This document shows, one piece after another, positions 24,836-36,300 of a stretch of DNA of 64,000 nucleotides. Under the pieces are notes generated by a model. That model saw only the letters and a list, made by a program, of their open reading frames with translations, was not told the DNA's origin and did not search any database. This DNA is from Serripes groenlandicus (lineage: Eukaryota; Mollusca; Bivalvia; Cardiida; Cardiidae): positions 62,001 to 126,000 of the forward strand of contig JASEVX010000342.1 in the NCBI GenBank assembly GCA_031761405.1, written 5' to 3'. Every line of letters begins with the position of its first letter. Position 1 is the stretch's first letter. Position numbers and translations under genes: made by a program.

Positions 24836-24900
24836 CCGACATACCGACAGGCAGACAGGCAGACAGACACAGAGAGAAAGATAGATAGATAAATTCCTGT
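24836..24900. repeat. (cagacagg)n/(gata)n microsatellite
   Basis: 'ccgacaggcagacaggcaga' passes into 'agatagatagataaa'. It is a simple repeat next to the 3' end of the LINE fragment that follows. Confidence 0.8.
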
Positions 24901-24924
24901 AATGCATGTGATGCTATCTTGCTA

Positions 24925-26260
24925 AATCACTCGGAATCTGATTAGCTCAGGCAGAGCAAATTCATCAATAATCGATCTAATTTGCCGCAACATCTTGTTT
25001 GAATGCATCATGCATCACACAGAACACACAAATAATCCTCTACGGATTTTCCTTTCGTTGAAACTAACGTAAAATCCATCAGTTATGTATCTGTCGTTCA
25101 GAATAGAGAATTGATATGCGTTTAGTAATTCCATAAATTCATACCCATGTTGACTTTTCACTGCATCTTAAATTGTTTGTTTTGGGATAGTATAAATATT
25201 TGATGATATATCTTGAAGAGTACCGATTTGTGAATTTAAATCGCCTGCTATCAACACATCATCACAGTCAATTTGCGTATATATCAATACGGTTTTTCTG
25301 GTGGCGAATGATATGAGAAAAGCAGAATCGTATGTTCAGTTGAACGGCTGGTTCATTTCAGAGTTAAAATGCCATCTTAACACTTGTCCACAATTTCTAC
25401 ATTATACTCACAGTTTATCCACGACTTTATTAAATTCCCAATACACCAGAGACTTGTGGAACACGCACGTGTAATTCCTGTCTGTTGTAACCGTATCAAT
25501 TATAACCGTCGATATGGATGCTATTCTGAACAATTAAATGGGTTTCATTTATTGAGATGATGTCAGTGTTTATTTCATGAATAATGTCTTGACGCAATTT
25601 ATGACTCTTATTTGTCCAACCACAAGAACGTTTAAGTGAGGAATAATTATCATACGTTGAGACTATATATACTGGTCCATTGCTATTCCTAATTGACCTT
25701 TATTCTGTCGTTCGCATCTACAATCAAATTGTATCCGTCTAGGACAATCTTAAGTACCACTCTTGCATAACGCTCAATATGTCTTTCTTTATAAGATTTG
25801 CTGCTTTGAGATGAATGTTTCTGGATATTGGGGAAGTCCTCAGGAATGATTTAATTATCAGGACAAGTATTTTCTCTGATATATTTCTGAAGGACATTTT
25901 CGCTAACCCAGGTGTGTTTGCTAGACGATTAGGAAATCGACATGTACATGTATTGGGACATTGAGAGACACTTCATTACCAAGAGCGTGAATAAAATATT
26001 TTTCTTTTTAAATAGATTCTATCTGTGAGAAGGGAATACCGTTCGCTATTACCATGAGGTCAGGGTCATTTAATGGGTCACTGTCAGTAGTTGTTATAAA
26101 GGGACCTTGGATCTCGATACCGTCCATTCGGGAATGAAGTTCGTGAACACTTTTAACTATGTTGTCAATTCTTCCGACTCTTTTGCTTAGTTCCATTGCT
26201 ATTTAATCCCGCAAACTCCTTACCCTCCTATCGAGGTCTGCCATAAGATGAGACCGTAGT
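24925..26260 (-). mobile_element. decayed LINE (ORF1 end and endonuclease domain)
   Basis: Read on the minus strand, 26196-26008 encodes a coiled-coil ORF1 piece ('RVGRIDNIVKSVHELHSRMD', then 'DPDLMVIANGIPFSQ'). Further down come pieces of an endonuclease/exonuclease/phosphatase domain: 'DIISINETHL' near 25540, 'DVLIAGDLNSQIG' near 25230 and 'GYEFMELLNAYQFSILNDR' near 25110. These match the ETH and GDxN motifs of LINE endonucleases. Stops and shifts interrupt the frame throughout. No reverse transcriptase is left. It is an old truncated copy. Confidence 0.75.
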
Positions 26261-26276
26261 TTATACATTTTCTTTC

Positions 26277-26925
26277 ATGTCAGCTTTCACGAACCCTACA
26301 GCTTCTCAAGTAACGAATTTCTCTCAACCAATACCATATGGTTTCAAACCGCAAACACCGACTATATTTTCCACGCTGACAACCCCAAATCAGACGAACC
26401 CTAGCTCCATGAATACCCCTCCCCGTGATGGGCTTTGTGCCTCATTGAGCATGTCAAATCCATCAAGAAGACTGACACAATTGAAAAAGCAGTGAGAAGT
26501 ATCAGAGCCAAATTATCAGAAAGAGAAACAAAAGTCACATGTCTAGAATCAAAAGTAAACGAAATAGACACATCCTGCAATTTCATCAGCATTGAACGTG
26601 ACACTCAACGATCTGAGTTAACCCTTTTCCTCATATGACAATTCTGTAAAAGACGACTTTGAAAATATTTTCTCAAAAATAGAAAAATCTATAATTGAAT
26701 GGATAACCTATGACTTAAATTGGAAAACATTATTACAAAAGGAGAAATTGCTCGTTTTGTCATTTTTTTTAAAAGAAAACCGTCTGCTGCAGAGGCGGCA
26801 TAAGTCGTATATATGAGGGATAGGGTTAAGAAAGGCAAAGTTTCACATTACAGAGCTTGATAACAACTCTAAGAAGCTGGAGAAGATCTTTAACATTAAA
26901 TAGAACTTAAGAAAGGGTCAATTAT
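26277..26925 (+). mobile_element. LINE ORF1 fragment split by a MITE
   Basis: A proline- and threonine-rich leader (26277-26430) is followed, after one frame change, by a coiled-coil ORF1 segment with 'HVKSIKKTDTIEKAVRSI' and 'TKVTCLESKVNEIDTSC'. At 26618 a TTAA MITE interrupts the frame. Directly after it (26830 on) the same frame continues with 'KFHITELDNNSKKLEKIF'. The host frame stays in phase if the MITE and one TTAA are ignored. It faces the minus-strand LINE fragment head to head, so at least two insertions are present. Confidence 0.75.
26618..26829. mobile_element. palindromic TTAA MITE (reference copy, 204 bp plus target site)
   Basis: TTAA occurs at both ends (26618-26621, 26826-26829). 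The termini are CCCTTTTCCTCATAT on the left and ATATGAGGGATAGGG on the right, which are inverted repeats. Inside lie 'agacgactttgaaaa' and, inverted, 'aaccgtctgctgcag', plus the 'ggagaaattgctc' stem. TTAA target choice and CCC/GGG ends are hallmarks of the piggyBac superfamily, so I infer a non-autonomous piggyBac-type element. It splits a LINE ORF1 frame, which fixes its borders exactly. Confidence 0.88.
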
Positions 26926-27310
26926 AAACTCCAGTTAAATTGAATTATCTACAAAACGCTATCTCTTATCTACTAGCTGAGCTACGTGTATATATTGGAT
27001 AGAACTGTTCAGATCGAGTGTTAAGATTAGAAAAACATACTCGCGAGTAGATGGCGAACTTGTACTTGCGAACTGTGAAGACTCAAGTGAAAAAGAATCG
27101 AACGGAAATTATGAACACACGGCCTTGTTGAATGAGGCAAATGTATAGTTTGGTGATGTTCGGACCCGAGAGTGCTATACCTTTACTAGAGTATGTCTGT
27201 AAGTGAAAACATATATTTTTGCATTATTATTTTTCTTGCCCTGACATTTTTTTTAATTAAATATTACGGGTGAATATATACACTGATTGGCTTTTTTTTA
27301 AGTCGTCCGT

Positions 27311-27480
27311 ATTCTCTTTAAATAATATTGTTTTTTAAGGGTCCATATCCCTCGCCGGGAACCTGTGGTTTATAGTTAATATACAGTGATTTTCTGTTAT
27401 AATTCGTCCATTTTCTCTTTAAATAATATTGTTTTTTAGGGGACCATACCCCTCGCCGGGAACCTTTGGTTTATAGTATA
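27311..27480. repeat. 101-bp tandem duplication
   Basis: 'tctctttaaataatattg' and 'ccctcgccgggaacct' recur with a 101-bp step (27313 and 27414; 27351 and 27452). Each copy ends 'tggtttatagt'. Confidence 0.9.
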
Positions 27481-29029
27481 TAGATAGTCCACACGACCTT
27501 TGGTTACATTGTTTGTTTGATAACCATTTTCATGTTCACCATCACATCTCTTTGTTCAAGGTTAATATTATTATTATAGTTTAAAATAACTGACAGACAT
27601 ACAATGTCATAATTTAGAATTATTTTCATGATATCTGGATCCGATATTTTGCGCACTAGGTCGTTTATGTTCCGAGATAGTATAGATAAGTCATTCTCGT
27701 GTCTTCCCTATTCGGCGCCAGTAACGTCACACATGTTTTCGTTGACGTACTTCTATTCCATGCGGTTGTTGACGTACGATTTAGTGCCTACAACATGTGT
27801 GCGATTTCTCAGTTGTTTTTATTACTTGCCGATCTTTGAGATATTTTCCTGGTGGTTTATTTTCGATTCCCATCATAAGGCGTTTATTTTGAAGTTTTGA
27901 TTTTGTCTCTGCTCAAAATATTTTGCGCAAACACTTTTGCGTTCCTTGTATCTGTGAAACTGGAGTTCAATCAGACACAGCTTTTTGGCAGAATTAAAAC
28001 CGAGTGTGGTGAGCTCGGTCGAAAGTCATTTCTCAAGAGTCAATAACCATAATATGATTTGATCTTTTTCATGACAAATGTTTCACGTTTGTCATGATAG
28101 CCCTCTTCTATCATTCCATATAACTCTAGGTTATCTTTCATTGGTTGCGATTCTAGGTCTAGACGTTCAGCCTTTGACAATTCATATTATTTTGCACATA
28201 CGTGTAAATGGTGTTTTTTCATTATTGAAAACATCAAAATGTGTATAAATCGTTGGTTCTTTATCTTTAATTGTGAAAAAAGGGAATATTCTAAATTTCC
28301 AAAAGATGTAACAGTGGTGTTACGGGCTATGTATTTTGCATCTCTCTTGACCCTTGGTTTCGCGAAATACTTTTTGTTTCATGAGCCTCACAATGTAATA
28401 AATGTCTATATTAAAAATGTCGCATCAAAGCCTGGTATATGGTGATTCGTATCGAATCCCCCATGAGTCAAATAATCAAACAATATGATGTCAGATGCAC
28501 CTGTTTAACCATTCCCACATACAACAAATCTGCAGCGTACACCTTTATTGACACCAGGGCATTGCTATGATAATCTCTATATCGAGAATACTTGTATTAT
28601 TTTCTTAAAGAGTTGTAAATAGAGAAAATGCCTTTGATCTTGCGAAATACCAATTATGTACCGTCCTCATAGTACAATAATGAAAATATCGAAAGTGCTG
28701 ACGGCCTGGGGGCTGCAGGAAGGTTGGATAATTATGAAAAATGTGAAAGGAAATAACAATTGCAGCTTATGTTTATGTATGTGTTGTTAAGAAGTTGAAA
28801 GATCATATCAAAACAAGTACATATTATGAAACTGCCAATTTGAAAAAAAGTGGATCTTGCTGGATCTTTATCCCTCACCTGAGTGCAAGAGCTCATAAGT
28901 ATACACATTTAAGACATGAAGAATCAAAAGAAAAATTGACAGTGGGTTTGGCAGAATATTTTGAAGTTTCTGCCTTATTATATTGAGAAATATGTCAAGG
29001 TTAAATCAACTTCAATCAGTAAGAAATAA
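27481..29029. other. no recognisable gene
   Basis: There are only short frames. A decayed left end of a TTAA MITE ('gtttaaccattcccacatac') lies near 28504. I recognise nothing else. Confidence 0.4.
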
Positions 29030-29416
29030 TTCTATAAACCATGTACTAGACTGAGAAAGCGTTTGGTCCATGCAAAACTCATCAAGACAATTATTCTAAC
29101 AAAGATTTAAAATGCAACCTCCAGAGTGTTACCTTCATTTGGCATAGTAACTTTATTTTACCTGATATGACCCATATTCGAAAATGGACTAGATATTATC
29201 AACACAAAACATTCTGACAAAGTTTAAAGCTGCTGAAGCAAAATATGTAACTCCAGAGTAAAAACAAGATTTTCCTTCAATATGGCCTATTGACCTAGTT
29301 TTTAACCCGGCATGTTCTATCTTCGAACTTGGCCTAGATATTATTAAAAAATGTGGTTTCTACAGCGTTGACGAGACTTTCCTTCAATTTGGCCTAGTGA
29401 ACTCGTTTTTGAACAG

Positions 29417-29652
29417 TTTGTTTGTTTGGAGTTTAACGCCGCTTTCAACAGCTTTGGTCATATCACGGCGGTCAGTGCACCTACCCATGTTTTCCTGACT
29501 TTCCCACACCAGTACTTACACAACATTCTTTCGAAGCCACTGACTACTTTCTCACATAGATCAGAGGTGAGAGGCAATGGAAAACATAGCCCGAAAGAAT
29601 GTCGCCGCAACCGGGTATCGAACCCGTGACCTCCAGATCACAAGTCAGATAC
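29417..29652 (-). mobile_element. full-length SINE with 13-bp target duplication
   Basis: Flanked by identical 'cgtttttgaacag' at 29404-29416 and 29653-29665. Read on the minus strand it has a tRNA-like head ('gacttgtgatctggagg', B-box 'gggttcgataccc'), a core ('gtactggtgtgggaaagtc', 'gtgcactgaccgccgtgata') and the end 'gcggcgttaaactcc' with an A-rich tail. This is the cleanest SINE in the window and defines the family. It landed inside the satellite field. Confidence 0.93.
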
Positions 29653-29849
29653 CGTTTTTGAACAGATATGACCAATTTACAAATTTGGCCCACATTTCAT
29701 CAACGCAACATTCTGAAACAGTTTCAACAAGCTCAAGTTAAAAATGCAATGTCCAGAGTGTTTAAAAGATTTCCCTTCAATTTGGTCAAATGACCTAGTT
29801 TCTGACCAATTATGAGCCATATTCGAACTTGACTTAGATAGCATTAATG

Positions 29850-30330
29850 CCGTTGATACCTCCACATTGCTTGCGGACACCTGCACAGCTCGATCGGGTC
29901 GCCCGGTTGAGGGAGAAGTTGGCGTTTGCACTCTGCCGCTACAACTTAGTTATCGGTGCATTGGTGGCTGAAGAGGAAATTAATGGGCTCTTTCACCTCA
30001 CTGCCACTCTCCCTCTCTTGTGGATACTGCACTCTCCTTCTCCTTCCGTCATCCCATCTTTTCTAGGGCATCTAGTATACTGTTATTCTGACACTATTGT
30101 GATGAATTGTGTGTTACACAACCTGCTTTCACAACCTGCGAGCCAAAGTGGGTAGTCGGCCAGAAGCCGGCCTGCCCCCTGTCAATGCCTGTCTGATTTC
30201 CGGCCGGGCTCTTAGCGGCGTCTGGATAGTATTGGTAGTCCAACATTTGGCCCGGTGCTCGCCCAATATGTGTAATGCTTGGCCAGTCATCGGCTGGGTG
30301 GTCACGGGCCATATGGGCCCTGCTAAATCC
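29850..30330. other. GC-rich insert, repeat-like
   Basis: This is a clear jump in GC content against AT-rich flanks. The right half repeats motifs such as 'ttggccagtcatcggctgg', 'cacgggccatatgggcc' and 'caacatttggcccggtgct'. These resemble dispersed 'tggcccaatattggcc' repeats known in marine invertebrates. Frames on both strands are open only because of composition. I do not assign a gene. Confidence 0.5.
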
Positions 30331-31069
30331 ATGTTAATATTTATTATTCTTCAATATTTGACCTCTCGGCGCATTAATTTCGAAAAAAATTGTTAAATTT
30401 AAATTGGAGAACTCTCCCCTTAAGTTGTTCGCTGATGTTCCAACGATATTATAATGATCTTTTTTGAGGGGAGATCTTAACCTTTTAAATGCAGTTTTGT
30501 TGAATCCATGATGAACTATTTTTCTTCCGCAGTCTCACCCTAATATGAAAAAGGCAAAGCCTCATCACGAACATAGCATCTATAATAGGTCTAACCTGTA
30601 GGTATGTGACTACCATGATAAAGGAATCTGTTTCAAACTGTCGGAACTGAGACCGCTGTTGTACACTATTTCTACTTTATCTTTTGGTGCAAAGTCAAAT
30701 CTTCAACAATTTTAACATTCAATTCATCCTATGAACATAATCAATACAGAAAGGTAAAAAATAACAATAGTGAAAACAAGTCCAATCTCATTAAAATCAT
30801 CTCCTATTAACGCTAAGCATAGGCTTACATTTGGTCAGATCGTGTACTTTCGTGAACAAGTCTTTCCTTCAATTAGGCTTGGTGACATAGTTTCTGTGTC
30901 AACACATTCATTATGCCAAAGTTTCAACATGCTAACATTAAAAGAACAGCTGTCAGAGTGTTAACAATATTTTCCTTTAATTTGTCAGCTGTCTAGGAAA
31001 CAGATCCGAGGGTGACATATATCAGCACATATCTACGAATACGATCATTACTAGAACATTATCACGGCT

Positions 31070-31265
31070 TTAACCCTTTTCCACATACAAACCTTTTCTG
31101 AAGCCTTTGCAGCAGACGCCAATTGAAAACAATGTGACAAAAGATGAAATTGCTCAAAACGAGCAAGTTTTTTCCTTCTCCCACAATATTTCAACTTGAT
31201 TAGATAACATTGTTTCATTTACAGTCATGTTTCAGTTGTGGACAGTATAGTGGAAAGGGACAAAC
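31070..31265. mobile_element. palindromic TTAA MITE
   Basis: 'TTAACCCTTTTCCACATAC' starts at 31070. Inner parts are 'gcagcagacgccaattg', 'gacaaaagatgaaattgctc' and the inverse 'gagcaagttttttcc'. The right end ('tggaaagggac') is decayed. Confidence 0.75.
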
Positions 31266-31839
31266 AGCATCTGCCTGCCTAGGACATAAACACATCCTGT
31301 AACCCAATCTCTATGTAATTTCATATTTGTAATACGGCCGACTTTTCACAAAATCGACTGCTGCAGATGGAAAGGGAAACATCGCGCCGTTCAATAGCTA
31401 CATGATATGGTTTGTTTACAAAAGTCGACAGCTGCAGATGGAAAGGACTAAATCGTGCCGTTAAATAATTGCATAACCCTTCACCGCAGTGGTCAGCTAA
31501 ATATACGTAGTCTGCCTTTCAAATTCGTATTATCTTAAGGGACAACCTTCCCTCCATAAAGTGTTTCTCTATTAACATAGGGTCTGAGTGTATATCACTG
31601 TAGAATCCATGTAGAACTAGACGCGAATATGCTTTTTAGAGATATAAATGCACGTTTTACATAAACAAACAGTTAATAACGTTGAAGAAAATAAACAAGA
31701 ATAAAGAATGATATACAAGACATACGTTAAACCTTTCACACAAGTAGACATATTTTGCACTTCTGCAATTTTCCGAAAACAAAAGAAGAACTTGCGTATA
31801 CTGTATTTTCATCCGATGTCAATAATCATACTTGAATAC

Positions 31840-32060
31840 AAAAATACTAAAACAAATGTTCAAAACTATCAATATCTCTCCGATTCCCAAAATAAATACC
31901 TTATAAGTGCTGTTCTCAGATGTTTTAAAAGAAACGAATTAACACAAATATAAGAAGGTGGTCGGATTGTACTTGACCCAATTCTTTATATAATCAATTT
32001 ACAGCAGGCGATACTGAGCACATAGTGACAATGTTATGGATAATGTCTATAAATGAGCGT
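31840..32060. repeat. block paralogous to 45980-46260
   Basis: 'aaaacaaatgttcaaaac', 'cagatgttttaaaagaaacg' and 'ggtcggattgtacttgaccc' occur here. The same motifs occur in the same order at 45980-46215. The second copy is followed by a SINE body that also follows the BEL element at 38705. Confidence 0.65.
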
Positions 32061-32299
32061 TTACTTATGGAATCAAGTTAAAAAAAAATTGGTTAAATCA
32101 GAGGTGGCTTATCGATTCCCCCCTTGAGGTATTTATGTCTTCTGAAGTATTCTTCTCTTGGTTTCTCAAATTAATATGCACGTTCGAAAGGATAAGTTTG
32201 ATGTTCAAGTGGTGTTGAAAAACTATGACCTTCATATAAATAAATATAAAAACCTGTTACGGTTTACTCGGATACTTTTTGTGAAATTAATGTTATATT

Positions 32300-33145
32300 T
32301 ACAGGCAAACTATTCTGTCTTTGGGTTACAGATAGATAAACCGCAGGGTAAGTTCTCAAAACTTTAATTCAGATACACGCGGTGAAAAACTACAAAGGAA
32401 AAAAGAAAAAACATTGCTATAAAACAAGTCACAATATCCATTTGAGTCTCATAAATCATCCACTCAGCCTTTCTCACCAAGCATTAATTCCTCTTCAACC
32501 TATAACAATTACATGTACTTAATTGCTACCATAGTATAATTGTTAAATAGTATTAACTGAACCTCCAAAATATAGCCCTTTCCAATTTTGCTCCAAGAAC
32601 TCAAATAATCTCGGATTACCAAAAAATCACAATCAATACTGTATGCACGTTTGAACAATGTATTTTCTATTGTTACAAACAACATCCATAATGACTATGA
32701 TTATTTAAATCAATCCTGAATTCGCCACATACAGTAAAGCGTATCAATAAGTAAATCCCATAAAGAACGTTATTCATATTGACCTGTGAAATCAGCTGTT
32801 AAATAAAAACAAAAACATCACGTGACAAAACAATTCCGTTGAAATGACCCTGACCTTTACACACAAGGTGCAACATTTACGAAACGCAGATTTCCATGAA
32901 TAAAACAATAAGATCAAGTGACAGGTCAAACTACCGATACTTCTCGATAAAGTGACTTATATGCAATCATAAAAGTAACAACAAAACAAACTTACATCGT
33001 CATTTCAGGCGGATGGCGACTAAAATCAATTGCAAGCCAAAACACAGCCACGCTGACTAATACCGGAAATACACTACAACGCGAATACCATAGAGTATAT
33101 CCGAATATAATAAAAGGAATCAAAGCGCTGAAAGTATTCAGCACA
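32300..33145 (-). repeat. putative 3' LTR of the BEL/Pao element
   Basis: Read on the minus strand, a purine tract ('aggcggggag', 33154-33145) is followed by 'tgtgctgaatactttcag'. This is the usual polypurine-tract to TG start of an LTR, about 180 bases past the polyprotein stop. AT-rich promoter-like and 'gaattaaag' tail-like sequence follows. The far end is not fixed because the partner 5' LTR is missing, so 32300 is approximate. Confidence 0.55.
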
Positions 33146-33328
33146 CTCCCCGCCTGATATGACAATATCATCTAATACAAATACAATCAACAACTCAACT
33201 TATCTCAAAAACCTAACTTATAAAGTCTTAACATAAAATGACATGACTTAAGATTACAAATCATCAACCTTTTAATGTATGAAACATTACAACTTAAAAA
33301 CAGTCTGTTTTCGTCACACACATTTAGC

Positions 33329-36300
33329 TTATTCTGACAGAAGAATCACGACCTCACATACTGGTCTAGTGTACATTTTCCTATCTCTTCCTAAACGAAT
33401 GTCAACCTTGCGTACGCGGCCATCGTCACTTTTGAACACTTGAGTAATTATTCCAATTGGCCAGTCATTTCTATGCACAGATTTGTCGCGTAAAAGTACA
33501 ATGTCTCCAACCCCTATAGCGATACTTTCTTGTTCCCACTTTCGTCGAACTTGCAAAGTAGGCAAATATTCATTCTTCCAACGTTTCCAGAACGAATTGG
33601 CGAGATGTTGCACACACCTCCACTGTTCCCTACACACACCTCTAAGTAACTTATCACTAAAATCTTCATCTTTGAATGACACTACACTATGTTTAGTTTT
33701 CATGGTTAAAATTGTAGCCGGTGTCAACGGCAAAGGACAATCAGGATCAGATGACACCGGAACAAGAGGTCTAGCATTGATAATTGAGGTAACTTCTGCA
33801 AGAAGTGTTGTCAGTATGTCATGAGTCAAATGTTGGACATTCCAAAGAAGGTTGTCCAGAATCCTCCTTGCTACACCAATCATCATTTCCCAAGCTCCAC
33901 CCATGTGGGAGGAGTGCGGAGGATTGAAAATCCAGTTGATGCCAGATTCCTGAATATAATTATTGACGGGACGGTCTCCAACGCTAATGATGTTGGCTTT
34001 CAAATCCTTAACAGATCCAACAAAGTTTGTACCACAATCACTGCGAATGACTTTAACTTCACCCCTGATAGAACAAAACCGCCTCAAAGCGTTTATAAAA
34101 CAAGATGCCGTCATCTCTTCCAATACTTCAATATGAACAGATCGAACCACTAAGCATGTAATTAACAATGTCCATCGCTTCGAATTAGCTTGACCACCCC
34201 GCGTTATACGTGTTGTGATAGTCCAGGGACCAGATACATCAATTCCAATGTACGTGAATGGAGGAGCAGGATCAAGCCGGTCTGATGGTAGATCCGCCAT
34301 ATGCGGTACTTTAAGAGTGCCCCTAGCTTTGCGACACAAAACACAGTTGTGGATATATGACGATATTGAACGCTTGCCTCCTACTAACCAGAAACCAGCA
34401 CTGCGAATTAAACCTTCAGTAAAATGCCTTCCTTGGTGTGATAATTTTTCATGAAAATGACGAATCAGGAGAGTAGCCAGGTGATGTTTTGGTATAATTA
34501 GAGGATGCATCTATATCTGTTGTAAAATCGTGGCATTTGACAAACGACCACCAACCCTCAGAAGGCCGCTTTCATCCAAAAAAGGTGAGAGCTTTAGAAG
34601 CCCACTACTTCTCGACAGAGCTTGTTGCGACTTTATTGCGTCTATTTCTTCAGGAAACTTCTCATGTTGAAGAGCTCTAATAACAGTATCTTCTGCCTCC
34701 TTGCGCGAAGATGCAAAGATTGAGGACCTCTCCAGACGTCGGAACCTTCGCTGTATGAACCTTTCCAGAACCATTACAGCTCTCGCGAGAGATATCCATG
34801 ACGAAAATCTTTCCAATCTTTGACATCCAAGACGTTGTGGTTTTACTACAACTTTCAAGACGCGGACCTCCTTGTCTTCGTCTGGAGATACCAATGGGTG
34901 AATTCTACTGCTACTATCTTCTTCTGTCAGTAGATGAGAGGGTCCATTTAACCATTTACTTGCACCCAGATTCTCAGAAGAAATACCCCTAGTAGCTTCA
35001 TCTGCTGGATTCAACTTTGTTGAAACATATTTCCACTGTTCAGGTTTTGTCGATCTTCGGATTGTATCTACTCGGTTTGCAACGTAGACATAAAACCGTC
35101 GTGTCTGATTATGTATATAGCCCAAAACAACTTTACTATCTGTGTAGAAGGTGACCTGTTGAAATACCATGTCTAATTCATCCCGAATAATTTCATATAG
35201 TTCTACTGCTAATACCGCCGCGCACAGTTATAATCTTGGGATTGAATGTCCATGCTTAGGCGCCACTTTGGCCTTACCAAGAACAAAGGTTATTTTCTTA
35301 CCAGAAACACTTGTAGATAGAATATATGCTACAGCAGCCACTGCCTTCTCTGAAGCATCCGAAAACACAAGTAAAACATGTTCATAACCTTGTTTAGTCA
35401 TACCGTCATTGTACATTCGAGACACATGCACTGACTCAAGAAATGTCAAATCTGTTCTCCATGCTTCTCATTTGGCCTTGATACTGGGAGATAAAGCTAC
35501 ATCCCAATCCATTTTCTCCGTCATACTTTCTCGAAGAATCAATTTGCCTTCAATAGTCACTGGTGCTGCAATCCCAAGCGGGTCATACAATCCGTTGATT
35601 GTAGACAAAACCCCTCTGCGTGTAAAGGGCTTGTCATCCTGTGAAACTTGAAAGGTTAGGCTGTCACACTGCAGATTCCAACACACACCTAAACTACGTT
35701 GCATAGGGAAATCATTGCCATCAAAATCAAGATTGTTTAAGTCTTTTGCCAAATCAGATCTTTTAAATGCTGACAGGACCCCCGCGGAGTTTGAACAGAT
35801 CTTATGAAGCTGAAGATTTCCAAATTCAAGTAAAGCTTTCTGAGTTCTCTTCACAATGCTTACTGCACTATCAACTGAAGTATGAGATGATAATGCGTCA
35901 TCCACATAAAAATTACGTTCAACATAACTCTTCACATCAGATCCAACAGTAGCTTCTGCAACCTCTGCAGTTTTCCGTAAACCAAATGTGGCAACAGCTG
36001 GACTTGGGCTATTCCCGAAAACATGCACCTTCATCCTATAGTCAACCAAATCGTTCTTTAAGTCATTGTCCTTGTGCCAAATAAATCTCAAATAATCCCT
36101 ATGATCTGGTCGCACCCTAAAACTATAAAACATCTGACGAAGATCGGCCATAACAGCAACCCTTTCCTTCCTAAAACGAAGCAGCACTCCCAAAAGACTG
36201 TTAACAAGATTTGGTCCTGACATTAAGGTGTCATTCAGTGACAGCCCTCGAAATTTCGCGGAAGAATCGAATACCATTCTAATTTTATCTCTTTTCTTTG

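Larger units (their letters stand above)
29030..31010. repeat. bivalve 'gacctagtttttgacc' satellite field, interrupted
   Basis: Degenerate units of about 130-150 bp contain 'ccttcaatttggcctagtga', 'gacctagttt.tgacc', 'cccatattcgaacttg', 'cctagatattatc', 'cattctgac.aagttt' and 'ctccagagtg'. I recognise this family from bivalve sequence. The field is broken by a SINE (29417-29652) and a GC-rich insert (29850-30330), then resumes near 30780. A related inverted unit lies at 54228-54560. Confidence 0.75.

Noticed and set aside
29847..30396. Open frames on both strands in the GC-rich insert
   Set aside because: Fewer stops due to composition; the peptides are low-complexity Trp/Pro/Gly repeats typical of translated repeats.
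33483..34454. Plus-strand frames opposite the BEL integrase
   Set aside because: Shadows of the minus-strand integrase frame.
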